Assembly: GCF_038396755.1 (NCBI RefSeq) | Contig: NZ_CP149822.1 | Coordinates: 5,424,001-5,488,000 of the forward strand | Direction of reading: 5' to 3' | Source of the DNA: Chitinophaga pollutisoli | Lineage (GTDB): Bacteria; Bacteroidota; Bacteroidia; Chitinophagales; Chitinophagaceae | Length of the DNA stretch: 64,000 nt | Shown here: in pieces, positions 46,783 to 56,221 of the stretch | Numbering within the stretch: the first letter of the stretch is position 1 | Layout: each line of letters starts with the position of its first letter | Position numbers and translations under genes: made by a program | The notes under the pieces: generated by a model | Told to the model about the DNA's origin: nothing | The model's database searches: none | The model's input: the letters and a program-made list of their open reading frames with translations, nothing else

Positions 46783-47756
46783 ATGTCATATCAAGATTAC
46801 GATGCGGCGGACTTTGCGGCGGATGCTTCTTTCCAGTCGTGGGTGCAGCGGACCGATGAGGCGGCTGCCCGCTTTTGGGAGCAATTTGCAGCAGCACATC
46901 CCGAAAAAAGGGAAGCGTTGCGTGAGGCGCAGATGATGGTCCGCTCGCTCCGGTTTCATACCATAACAGTTGACCCGGCCGATATGGATGCTGTGAAAGC
47001 CGCCATCGACGGCGCACTGGATGCGGAAGACCGTAAAAAAACCGGTGGCTCCCGATCCGTAGGATGCTCATTGGAACAGCGGCGGCAGCAGCGGTGATCA
47101 CCGCGATCCTCGTGATGAGGGGTCAGGCTGGCGCTGAAATGCTCACCCTCCGGACAGGTTTCGGGGAAACCACCACGCTGAAATTGCACGACGGCACGGA
47201 GGTTTGGCTCAACGCGAATTCCTCTGTCAGTTATCCCCGCCGCTGGAAAAGCGGGGATGTGCGCACTGTGGAGTTGCAGGGGGAAGCGTTCTTTAAAGTG
47301 AAGCATGCTCCGGAAGGATTGCATCCCAGGTTTGTGGTGCATACCGCCCTCACGGATGTGGAAGTGACCGGCACGGCGTTTAACGTTTACCATCGGCACG
47401 ATTCCGCCGCCATCGCCCTGGAGGAAGGAAGCGTGATAGCGGGAGGGAAGCACATGCGGCCCGGCGACCTGCTCCAGCAAAGCGCCCGCGGTACCACGCT
47501 CACCCAATCGCCAGATGGCGGCTTCTCCGCCTGGATGGAAAAGCGCATGGTGATCAGGGACGGCACACTGGCCACGGTGGCCCTGCGGATGGAAGACATT
47601 TACGGTAAAAGCATACGCTTCGGAAAGCCTTCGCTGGCGTCGCTGCCTTTTACCGGATCGGCAGCCATGGATCAGCCGGAATTATTGCTGAAAGCGGTGT
47701 GCACGGTGCACAACCTGAAGATGCGGGAAGAAGACGATACCATCATTCTCGAATAA
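46783..47756 (+). CDS. FecR-family anti-sigma factor, interrupted by a one-base frameshift
   Basis: The first frame gives the N-terminal sigma-binding part (WVQRTDEAAARFWEQFAAA, SLRFHTITVDPADMD) and stops at 47095-47097. The other frame begins at an ATG at 47064 (MLIGTAAAAAVITAILVM, the transmembrane helix) and continues through FecR (GFGETTTLKLHDGTEVWLNA, VELQGEAFFKV) and a DUF4974 end. One extra A in the A7 run at 47035-47041 gives DRKKNRWLPIRRMLIG, the normal basic stretch before the helix, in a 324-residue protein. A7 is also a classic transcriptional-slippage site. It transmits the signal from the SusC transducer to the sigma factor. Confidence 0.86.
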
Positions 47757-47777
47757 AGATCTTTAAAACTTACACTT

Positions 47778-50700
47778 ATGCAAAAGAGCTTTACGAAGCT
47801 TTGCGCGGTGCTATGCATCCTGCTTGCATGCGCGGAATCGCGCGCACAGGACGCCATGGTGCGGGGGAACGACGCCCGCCGCCATGCCGGCATGATTTCC
47901 CTCAAGGAAATGTTCACCGCACTCGAAAACAAACTGCAAGTGGCCTTCAGCTACTCCGCCGACCAGGTGGAGGGCAAATGGGTGGCCGACCGCTTTGCAC
48001 GCATCCCTGCCGCCCAGCTCGATGATCAGCTGGTCAAAGCCCTCGCGCCCGCAGGCCTCCAGGCCGTGCGCATCTCCCAGCGCGATTACGCCATCCGCAC
48101 CGTTGCGGTTGCCACAGGCGCGAAAACCGTAGACATGCAGGTGACAGGCCTGGTTACCGACGACCAGAACCAGCCGCTGCCGGGTGTGAGCGTGCATGAA
48201 AAAGGCACCTCCAACGGTACCGCCACCAATGCACAGGGCCGCTACACTATCCGTGTGGCCGGCTCATCGTCTGTCCTCGTTTTCCGCTCCGTGGGTTTCG
48301 CGACCCAGGAGAAAGCGGTTGGGAGGGGAGAAGTGAATGTAACGATGGCGCCGGACGTGAAGGAACTGAGCAGCGTGGTGGTAACGGCGCTCGGTATCAA
48401 ACGCGAGGAAAAAGCCCTCGGCTATTCCATCGCTACGCTGAAAGGCGATCAGGTGGCTACCGTGAAAGAAGTGAACGTGGCCAACGCGCTCTCCGGTAAA
48501 GTAGCCGGCGTGAACGTGCGCCAGGTATCATCCGATCCCGGTGCTTCCGTATTCGTGAATATCCGGGGCCAACGTACCCTGGGGACCGATAACTCCCCGC
48601 TGTATGTAGTGGATGGTGTGCCCATCGCTGGCGGCGTCCGCGCTCCGAAAGAGCCCGTAGGCCGTGGTGTGGTGGATTATGGCAGCCCCATTTCCGACAT
48701 CAACCCCGATGATATCGCTACCGTTACAGTCCTCAAAGGCGCCAGCGCTTCCGCGCTGTACGGCACCCGGGCACTCAACGGGGTGATCCTCATCACCACT
48801 AAATCCGGTTCCGGCGCCAAGAAAGGCCTCGGCGTTTCCGTGAACTCTTCGGCCATGTTCGACAAAGCCTGGCTGTTCCCGCAGTTCCAGAATGATTTCG
48901 GCTCCGGCAACCGCCCAGGCTCCAACGAAACGATCTCCACCGCTTCCTGGGGCCCGCGCCTCAACATCGGCACCAAGCATATTCAGTGGGACAGCCCCCT
49001 CGATGGCAATGGCGACCGCATCCCCACCGACTGGGTTTCCTATCCCGACCGGCATAAAGATTTTTACGAGACGGGTTCTACCCTTACCAATAACATCGCC
49101 ATCACCGGCGCCAACAACGAAGGGGATTTCCGCCTGTCATACACCAATCTCAAAAACAGCGGCATCGTTCCCAATACCGACCTCGACCGTAATACCCTCA
49201 ACCTCGCGGCGGGTTACAAGCTGAGCCCGAAGATCCGGATCAGCACGAACGTGGGGTATACCAAGAACCACAGTAACAACAGGCCCACGCACAACCGCGA
49301 AAGCGCCAGCAACATCGTATACACCACCACGCCCAACGTCGATATCAATAAACTGCGCAATTACTGGGTGCCTGGTAAGGAGGGCATCGAGCAATATTCT
49401 CATGTGCCCGGTTCCGTGGATAATCCCTTCTTCGTGGCGTATGAATTCATCAACGGTTACAACCGCGACCGCATCATGGGGAATGTGGAATTGAACATCG
49501 AACTGATGAAGGGCCTTACCCTGATGGGCCGCACCGCCATGGATAACTACAACGAAGCCCGCGAGAGCAAACGCCCCTTTGGCGCCGTGCGCACCAAAAG
49601 AGGCGCATACTCCTACGAAACGGAGCGCCTGCAGGAAATCAACGCGGACTTCCTCCTGTCTTATCGCAAAGACATCAACCAGGACCTGAATTTCAACGTG
49701 TCTGCCGGTATGAACCGGATGCACCGGAAGTTCAAATCTGCTTTCCAGAGCGCCAACGCTTTGTCGGTTCCCGGCATTTTCAGCATCAAGAACGCCGCGG
49801 CAGGTTCTGTTACCAACGATATGTTTGAATGGGAGCAGCGCATCAACAGCGTGTATGGAATGGGGCAGCTCGCGTACCGCAATTACCTCTTCCTCGACGT
49901 GACCGCACGTAACGACTGGGCCAGCACGCTGCCGGCGGATAATGGTTCTTATTTCTATCCTTCCGTTTCGCTGGGCTGGGTGCTGAGCGATATGCTGAAG
50001 ATCAATTCCGGTCCCGTATCCTTCCTGAAGCTCCGTGCCAACTGGGCGCAGGTAGGTGGTGAGCCCGGTGTGATGCAGCTGTTCAATACCTTTAATTTCA
50101 GCGCAGACTGGGGGGAGTACAAACGCGCCGTCCAGGATGCTGTCCTGAAGAACAACCGCCTGAAGCCCTATATTTCCACATCTACCGAAATGGGTGCGGA
50201 TATGCGCTTCTTCAACGGCCGCCTCGGTCTGGATGTCAGCTGGTATAATTCCGAGACAGTGAACCAGACGATGAGGATCGGCACTACGATGGCTTCCGGC
50301 TACAGCACCAAGGTGATCAACGCCGGGCGCATCCGGAACCGCGGTATCGAAGCCACGATCACCGGCACACCCGTGAAAGGAACGTTCCAGTGGGATGTAA
50401 GCGCCAACTTCACCCGCAATAAGAATACGGTACTGGAGCTGGGCGAAGGGATGGAAGCCTACCAGCTCGGCAGCTCCGAAGGCGTAAACTACGAAGCGCG
50501 TGTGGGCGAAGACCTCGGAAACATGTATGCCCGCAGTTGGGCGACCGTACCGGAAGGCCCGCATAAAGGCGAACCGCTCATTACCGATGGTGGTGAATAT
50601 GAACGCGTGAGCGTTTGGACCAAAATCGGCAACTTCAACCCCGATTTCATGGTAGGTTTCAACAACACCTTCAGCTACAAAGGATTTGCGTTGAACGTGC

Positions 50701-51230
50701 TGGTAGATTGGCGCCAGGGGGGTATGTTCCACAGTTATGTGGCCAAGAACCTCCTCAGCGACGGCCGCACCAAAACCACCCTGCCCGGCCGCGACGCGGC
50801 TACCGGCGGACTGGAATGGACCGACGGCTCCGGTGAAAAACGCACCGACGGTAATATCCTCTACGGCTACTACCTTGATGATGCCACAGGCGAATACAAA
50901 CTCAACGACAAAATCCTGGAACCGGAAGCCTATTACGGCGCGTACTACTGGGATTTCCTCAGCCGCTCCACTTTCGATGCATCGTATGTGAAGCTTCGCG
51001 AAGCATCGCTCACATATATTTTCCCGAAGAAGATGCTGGGCAAGCTGCCGGTGCATAACCTCAGCCTATCGCTGATTGGCCGCAACCTCTTCACCTGGAC
51101 CGCCGCCGATATGGGGTATGATCCCGAAACGGCAATGACGATCTCCGGCAGCGGAATCGGACAGGGCGTAGGCAGCTGGTCGCTCCCTTACACCCGTTCC
51201 TTCGGCGCCAAACTTGGATTTAATTTCTAA
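47778..51230 (+). CDS. SusC-like TonB-dependent transducer with N-terminal STN domain (PUL 3)
   Basis: 1150 residues; signal peptide ending near ESRAQ. An STN domain (about 39-105: MISLKEMFTALENKLQVAFS, LVKALAPAGLQAVRI) signals to FecR in the periplasm. Then regulatory-like domain (VTGLVTDDQNQPLPGVSV), TonB-box region VVVTALGIKREEKALGYS, plug (VFVNIRGQRTLGTDNSPLYV, VLKGASASALYGTRALNGVI) and barrel ending FGAKLGFNF. STN plus ECF sigma and FecR upstream is the standard trans-envelope control set. It begins 21 bases after FecR. Confidence 0.95.
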   Translation: MQKSFTKLCAVLCILLACAESRAQDAMVRGNDARRHAGMISLKEMFTALENKLQVAFSYSADQVEGKWVADRFARIPAAQLDDQLVKALAPAGLQAVRISQRDYAIRTVAVATGAKTVDMQVTGLVTDDQNQPLPGVSVHEKGTSNGTATNAQGRYTIRVAGSSSVLVFRSVGFATQEKAVGRGEVNVTMAPDVKELSSVVVTALGIKREEKALGYSIATLKGDQVATVKEVNVANALSGKVAGVNVRQVSSDPGASVFVNIRGQRTLGTDNSPLYVVDGVPIAGGVRAPKEPVGRGVVDYGSPISDINPDDIATVTVLKGASASALYGTRALNGVILITTKSGSGAKKGLGVSVNSSAMFDKAWLFPQFQNDFGSGNRPGSNETISTASWGPRLNIGTKHIQWDSPLDGNGDRIPTDWVSYPDRHKDFYETGSTLTNNIAITGANNEGDFRLSYTNLKNSGIVPNTDLDRNTLNLAAGYKLSPKIRISTNVGYTKNHSNNRPTHNRESASNIVYTTTPNVDINKLRNYWVPGKEGIEQYSHVPGSVDNPFFVAYEFINGYNRDRIMGNVELNIELMKGLTLMGRTAMDNYNEARESKRPFGAVRTKRGAYSYETERLQEINADFLLSYRKDINQDLNFNVSAGMNRMHRKFKSAFQSANALSVPGIFSIKNAAAGSVTNDMFEWEQRINSVYGMGQLAYRNYLFLDVTARNDWASTLPADNGSYFYPSVSLGWVLSDMLKINSGPVSFLKLRANWAQVGGEPGVMQLFNTFNFSADWGEYKRAVQDAVLKNNRLKPYISTSTEMGADMRFFNGRLGLDVSWYNSETVNQTMRIGTTMASGYSTKVINAGRIRNRGIEATITGTPVKGTFQWDVSANFTRNKNTVLELGEGMEAYQLGSSEGVNYEARVGEDLGNMYARSWATVPEGPHKGEPLITDGGEYERVSVWTKIGNFNPDFMVGFNNTFSYKGFALNVLVDWRQGGMFHSYVAKNLLSDGRTKTTLPGRDAATGGLEWTDGSGEKRTDGNILYGYYLDDATGEYKLNDKILEPEAYYGAYYWDFLSRSTFDASYVKLREASLTYIFPKKMLGKLPVHNLSLSLIGRNLFTWTAADMGYDPETAMTISGSGIGQGVGSWSLPYTRSFGAKLGFNF

Positions 51231-51247
51231 ACTGCAAATCAACGGTT

Positions 51248-52714
51248 ATGCAACGCATACGTTTTAAATACCTCGCCTTTGCCGCCATGCTGATGCTCGG
51301 CGCCTGCGGCAAAGACATCGACAAATTCAATGAAGACAAGAACGGCGCGGAGTACATCAACCCGGAATACCTGCTGTCGTCCGTCATCCTCTCCACCGCT
51401 GCAGATTACCAGCGGGACGCGTATATGGACAAGCCCGCATCCGCCGGCCGTTACATCACCATGGTGCGCAATGAAGGGAACGACAAGTTCAACTGGGGCC
51501 CGCAGAGCTGGGACGGCATTTACAGCCGGCTGTCGTATAACAAGAGCCTGTTCGAGATGATCGAACACTTCGACAAGCCGGAATATCTTCCATATGCCCG
51601 GATCATGCGCGCATTCAACTTCGCGTATCTGACGGATCTTTTCGGCGATGTGCCCTATTCCCAGGCGCTGACTTCCAAGACGGACGGCAACATCCGCCCG
51701 GAATACGACCGCCAGGAAACGATTTACCCCGACCTGCTGAAGGAACTCCGCGAAGCTAACGATCAACTAGCTGCGCAGACCCGCGATATCGATAAAAGCC
51801 AGGACGGCCTTTATCAGGCCAATCCCTTGAAATGGCGTAAGTTCGCCAACTCGCTCCGCCTTCGCCTCCTGCTGCGCATGTCCAAAAACTACCCGGCGGC
51901 GTTCACCGAAATGCAGGCCATCGTCGCTGATAAAGCGAAATATCCCATTTTCGAATCCAATGCCGATAATGCCGACGTGCAGTACGCGGGATCGCAGAAA
52001 GACAACAGCTGGCCCGGCGGAACCATGGCCAATGCGTATGAGGAATTCGACAAACGCAAGCCCAGCAAGGAAATCATCGATGCGCTCTACGCCCGCAACG
52101 ACCCGCGCCTCCAGGCCTGGTTCACCGTGGTGAAGACCCGTGGTACCACCGATAACCGGGAGTACGTAGGCGTTCCCAACGCCATCCAGGCGCCATACGA
52201 TTATAACGGCGGGTACGACTATATTTCCCGGCTCGATTCCATGTTCAATGCAGACAAGGGCGCCAAAATCCCCGCTTCGCTCATGACATATGCCGAAGTT
52301 TGTTTTATCCTCGCAGAAGCTGCGCAGGCCGGTAAGATCACGGTAACGGGCAAAACCGCAGAGTCGCTGTACTACGACGGTATCCGTGCCAACATGCAGT
52401 TTTACGGCGTGCTCGCCGATGCGGAAGCCGCCGATTACTTCGACCAGGCTATCGTTAAATACAACGGCACCCTCGAACAGCTGATCAACCAGAAATGGAT
52501 CGCCATGTTCCTGAAAGGATGTGAAGGCTGGTTCGACCACCGGCGCACCGGTTTCCCGAAATTCGTACTGGGCCCGCTGTCGTCTTCGCAAACATTGCCT
52601 AAACGTTATATGTACCCTGACAGTGAAACCAGGACCAACCCGGACGCATACAAACGTGCAGTGGCTGTTTTCGGGGAAGACAAACAAACGACCCTGATGT
52701 GGTATCTCAAGTAA
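51248..52714 (+). CDS. SusD-like lipoprotein of the SusD-like_2 group (PUL 3)
   Basis: 488 residues, lipoprotein signal MQRIRFKYLAFAAMLMLGAC (Cys 20). It has the SusD-like_2 form: KDIDKFNEDKNGAEYINPEY at the start, RIMRAFNFAYLTDLFGDVPY near 120-140, KWRKFANSLRLRLLLRMS, and IPASLMTYAEVCFILAEAAQ at the C-terminal side. Shorter than the RagB-type SusDs elsewhere in the window and clearly of another branch. Partner of the SusC just upstream. Confidence 0.93.
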   Translation: MQRIRFKYLAFAAMLMLGACGKDIDKFNEDKNGAEYINPEYLLSSVILSTAADYQRDAYMDKPASAGRYITMVRNEGNDKFNWGPQSWDGIYSRLSYNKSLFEMIEHFDKPEYLPYARIMRAFNFAYLTDLFGDVPYSQALTSKTDGNIRPEYDRQETIYPDLLKELREANDQLAAQTRDIDKSQDGLYQANPLKWRKFANSLRLRLLLRMSKNYPAAFTEMQAIVADKAKYPIFESNADNADVQYAGSQKDNSWPGGTMANAYEEFDKRKPSKEIIDALYARNDPRLQAWFTVVKTRGTTDNREYVGVPNAIQAPYDYNGGYDYISRLDSMFNADKGAKIPASLMTYAEVCFILAEAAQAGKITVTGKTAESLYYDGIRANMQFYGVLADAEAADYFDQAIVKYNGTLEQLINQKWIAMFLKGCEGWFDHRRTGFPKFVLGPLSSSQTLPKRYMYPDSETRTNPDAYKRAVAVFGEDKQTTLMWYLK

Positions 52715-52721
52715 ACTATCT

Positions 52722-53945
52722 ATGAATATATACTCTGCAGGCAGGTGGCTTCTCGCCACCTGCTTTTTAATCCAGCATGCCAGCGCCCAGCAGGCCCGGC
52801 CCGACAGGATCGTGCTCAACGTAACCGCTGATCCCGCACGTTCCGCCGCCGTTACCTGGCGCACTAACGCCGCTACAGACAGCAGTTACGCCGAAATCGC
52901 CCCCGCCACGCCCAACCCTGCCTTCACCGGCAAGGCGCAGCGCCTGCCGGCCGCTACCACCGCGAAATTGTACGATTCCCTCGATGTGAGGTACCACTCG
53001 GTGGTGTTCGAAAACCTCCAGCCCGAAACCGAATACGCATACCGCGTCGGGAAGGGTGATGACTGGAGCGAATGGTTCGAGTTCCGCACCGCCGGCCTCC
53101 CCGGCCAGCCGTTCTCCTTCATCTACCTCGGCGACGCACAAACGAACCTGCTGTCGCTCTGGTCCAGGGCCATCCGCAAAGCATGGGCCGCCGCGCCGGA
53201 TGCGCGGCTGATCATTCATGCCGGCGACCTCGTGAACCGTGGCAATAACTACAACGAATGGCAGCAATGGTTCGAAGCGGGCAGTTTCATCCACGCTTCG
53301 ATCCCCGGGCTTATGACGCCCGGCAACCACGAATATCATTACCCGAACGACAGCGGCCAGGTATCCGTATTCTGGCGGCCGCAGTTCACCCTGCCGGAAA
53401 ACGGGCCCGCAGGACTGGAAGAAACCTGCTACTACACCGATGTGCAGGGCGTCCGGTTCATTTCCCTCAATTCCCAGGAAATCGAAATCAACGAAAGGCT
53501 CCTCCACCTGCAACGCGAATGGCTGGAGAAAGTACTGAAGGAAAATAAATCCCGCTGGACGATCGTCACCTTCCATCACCCCGTTCTTTCCACCAAAAAG
53601 AACCGCGACAATAAATTCGTCCGCGAACACATCAAGCCGCTGCTGGACAAATACGGCGTGGACCTCGTGCTCACCGGGCACGACCACACCTACGCCCGTG
53701 GCCGGGACGGCAACCAGGGACCGGTGTACGCCGTGTCGGTCAGCGGACCGAAAATGTATGAAGTGGACCCTGCACCCTGGATGGCGAAAACGGGTTCCCA
53801 CCAGCAGTTTTACCAGGTCATCCGTATAGATGGTAATACGTTGCACTATAATTCTTACACTGTGGACGGCCAGTTGCACGACGCATTCCAATTGCGTAAG
53901 CAAACCGGCCGCCAGAATGCGCTGACGAATCTGAAGAAGCCATGA
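52722..53945 (+). CDS. Secreted purple-acid-phosphatase-like metallophosphoesterase
   Basis: 407 residues; signal peptide ending HASAQQ. An N-terminal fibronectin-III-like domain (about 28-125: IVLNVTADPARSAAVTWRTN, NLQPETEYAYRVG) precedes the calcineurin-type metal site: Asp138 (GDAQ), Asp169 (HAGDLVNRG), Asn202-His203 (PGNHEYHY), His285-286 (TFHHPV) and His320/His322 (TGHDHTYARG). The complete ligand set predicts an active two-metal phosphatase. It may act on phosphoester groups of the glycan. The ATG of the next gene overlaps its stop by four bases. Confidence 0.9.
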   Translation: MNIYSAGRWLLATCFLIQHASAQQARPDRIVLNVTADPARSAAVTWRTNAATDSSYAEIAPATPNPAFTGKAQRLPAATTAKLYDSLDVRYHSVVFENLQPETEYAYRVGKGDDWSEWFEFRTAGLPGQPFSFIYLGDAQTNLLSLWSRAIRKAWAAAPDARLIIHAGDLVNRGNNYNEWQQWFEAGSFIHASIPGLMTPGNHEYHYPNDSGQVSVFWRPQFTLPENGPAGLEETCYYTDVQGVRFISLNSQEIEINERLLHLQREWLEKVLKENKSRWTIVTFHHPVLSTKKNRDNKFVREHIKPLLDKYGVDLVLTGHDHTYARGRDGNQGPVYAVSVSGPKMYEVDPAPWMAKTGSHQQFYQVIRIDGNTLHYNSYTVDGQLHDAFQLRKQTGRQNALTNLKKP

Positions 53946-56206
53946 GACAAATCCTGTTGATGCTCTTGCTGTTTCCGCACGTCTGCCTGGCTATCCGTAA
54001 TACGCCGGGTGGACTGTGGAGGCAGGCCGCCATCGTTTGCAAGCCCGGGCATATCGCCGGCACCGTTTTGCAGGAGGAATTATTCCGCCGCACGGGGCAG
54101 CGGTGGCCGCTCGTACACCAGTTGCCCGCTACCGGGGATGCGGTGGTGATGGAAGAGCGCGCCATGGCGCCGGAATCTTATGCCATCCGTTCGGAGAACG
54201 GGAATGGCAGGAAGATCCTCCGCATCGATGGATCGCCGGAAAGAGGGCTGATCTATGGGGCCGGGCGGCTGCTGCGGATGATGGAATGGCGGAAAGGATC
54301 CGTGACGTGGCCGCTTTCGGTGGATGAATCGGCGACGCCGCACAAGGCGCTGCGCGGGCACCAGATCGGTTACCGCAACCTCGCCAACTCTTACGACGGG
54401 TGGTCGCCCGCGCAATACGACCAATATATCCGCGAACAGGTGATTTTCGGCGCCAACAGCATAGAAGCGATTCCGTTTATGCCGGCTTCCCCGCATTTCA
54501 CGGTTTCGTCGCGGGAGATGACGAAGAGGATGTCGGAAAGCTGTCAGCGGTATGATGCTGATTTTTGGGTATGGACGCCGGCTACCTTCGACCTGAAAGA
54601 CGATGCGAAAAGAAAACATTTCCTCCTGCAATTCGATACCCTTTTCCGGGAAAGCCCGCGCCTCGACGCGATCTTCTTTCCCGGCGGCGATCCGGGCAGC
54701 AATCCCCCGGAGCTGGTGATCCCGCTGCTGGAGGAACTGGCCGCACCGTTGAAAAGGCATCACCCGAAGGCCGGCATCTGGTTGTCGCTCCAGGGCTTCG
54801 AGCCGGAGCAATGCCGCTATGTTTACGACTATATCCGCAGCCGGAAGCCGCAATGGCTGGCCGGGCTGGTAGTGGGGCCGGGGAGTCCTTCGCCTGAAGA
54901 TACCCGCGCCGCCATTTCGCGTGATTACCAACTGCGCCATTACCCGGATATCACGCACACGGTGCGTTGCGACTTCCCCGTATCGTGGTGGGACCCGGCT
55001 TTCGCATTCACCCTGGGCCGTGAGCCCGTTAACCCCCAACCGTATTATTATTCCGCGGCCTACCGCGCCATCGAGCCCTATATCGACGGCTTCATCGGTT
55101 ACTCCGACGGCGCCCACGATGATCTGAACAAGATGGTCTGGAACCTCCTGGGCTGGGACCCGCAGGCCGATCCCCGCGAAACCGTACGCCAGTATTCGGC
55201 CTTCTTCTTCGGGGCGGTTGTCCGTGAAGCCGCGGCAGACGGCATACTGGCGCTGGAAAAAAACTGGCAGGGCCCGATTATCGAAAACGGGAGCATCACC
55301 GCCACGCTGAGCCACTGGCAAAAGCTGGAAGCAGCCGCGCCGGCATTGAAAGGCAACTGGCGCTGGCAGATGCTGTTGCTCAGGGCTTACTACGACGCTT
55401 ACACGCGCTTGCGCCAGGAGCGGGAAGACGCACTGGAGAAAGCCGCCTGCAAGGCTTTGCTGGCCGGTCCGCAGGCTATCGGCGAGGCGGAGCGCATTCT
55501 GCGGATGGCGGATTCCTGCGTGATGCCGGCCTGGCGGAATAAGATCGTTTCCCTTTGCGACGCGCTCTTCCGCTCGGTGGCCTTGCAAACGAGCGTTGCA
55601 AAATACAAAGCCTCCGGCGCCGAAAGGGGCGTTGTGCTGGATTTCGTGGACCGCCCGCTCAACAACCGCTGGTGGCTGGAGGATCAGTTCAAACGCATAC
55701 GTACACTGCCGCCGGCGGAACAGCGCCTCGCCATCGATACCATCGCCCGTTGGGAAGATCCCGGTCCGGGTAGTTTTTATGACGATGTAGGGCATGTGGG
55801 CAAGAGCCCGCACGTGGTGCGGGGCGAAGACCTCAACACCGATCTGCTCATGCGCCGCAGCGATAATCCGGGCTTCGACTGGTGGGATGGGGGGATGAGC
55901 CGCAAGCGGTTGTCGTGGATGACGAGCATGCGCTGGCCCACTGCCATGCGCTACGAACGCCTCGATACCACTGCGCAATACACTGTCAGGATCACGGGCG
56001 TGGGCGAAAGCCTGCTGCGTGTGAACGGGCAGCGGCTGGAAGCGACGGTGTATGGAAAAGGGATCGGGGAGATGAAGGAATTCCCCGTGCCAACAACCCT
56101 TAGCCAAACCGGAACGCTCACCCTTACCTGGGATGCCATCGACGAAGAGCACCTCAACTGGCGGCAGCATTCCCGCGTCGCGGAGGTGTGGCTGATAAAA
56201 CGTTAA
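53942..56206 (+). CDS. Secreted TIM-barrel glycosidase-like protein with GH67/GH20-type N-terminal domain
   Basis: 754 residues with signal peptide MRQILLMLLLFPHVCLA. Residues about 25-120 resemble the N-terminal domain of alpha-glucuronidases and hexosaminidases (VLQEELFRRTGQRWPL, RGLIYGAGRLLRMME). A TIM barrel follows: ALRGHQIGYRNLANSYDGW, FGANSIEAIPFMP, DFWVWTPATFD, LDAIFFPGGDPGSN and TVRCDFPVSWWDPAF. The order resembles GH67/GH84/GH20-type barrels, yet I cannot place it in one family or name the catalytic pair. A C-terminal helical region and a beta domain with a DEEHLNWRQHSRVAEV end complete it. Possibly a new glycosidase subgroup. Confidence 0.65.
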   Translation: MRQILLMLLLFPHVCLAIRNTPGGLWRQAAIVCKPGHIAGTVLQEELFRRTGQRWPLVHQLPATGDAVVMEERAMAPESYAIRSENGNGRKILRIDGSPERGLIYGAGRLLRMMEWRKGSVTWPLSVDESATPHKALRGHQIGYRNLANSYDGWSPAQYDQYIREQVIFGANSIEAIPFMPASPHFTVSSREMTKRMSESCQRYDADFWVWTPATFDLKDDAKRKHFLLQFDTLFRESPRLDAIFFPGGDPGSNPPELVIPLLEELAAPLKRHHPKAGIWLSLQGFEPEQCRYVYDYIRSRKPQWLAGLVVGPGSPSPEDTRAAISRDYQLRHYPDITHTVRCDFPVSWWDPAFAFTLGREPVNPQPYYYSAAYRAIEPYIDGFIGYSDGAHDDLNKMVWNLLGWDPQADPRETVRQYSAFFFGAVVREAAADGILALEKNWQGPIIENGSITATLSHWQKLEAAAPALKGNWRWQMLLLRAYYDAYTRLRQEREDALEKAACKALLAGPQAIGEAERILRMADSCVMPAWRNKIVSLCDALFRSVALQTSVAKYKASGAERGVVLDFVDRPLNNRWWLEDQFKRIRTLPPAEQRLAIDTIARWEDPGPGSFYDDVGHVGKSPHVVRGEDLNTDLLMRRSDNPGFDWWDGGMSRKRLSWMTSMRWPTAMRYERLDTTAQYTVRITGVGESLLRVNGQRLEATVYGKGIGEMKEFPVPTTLSQTGTLTLTWDAIDEEHLNWRQHSRVAEVWLIKR

Positions 56207-56221
56207 AACAAAGCAACCAAA

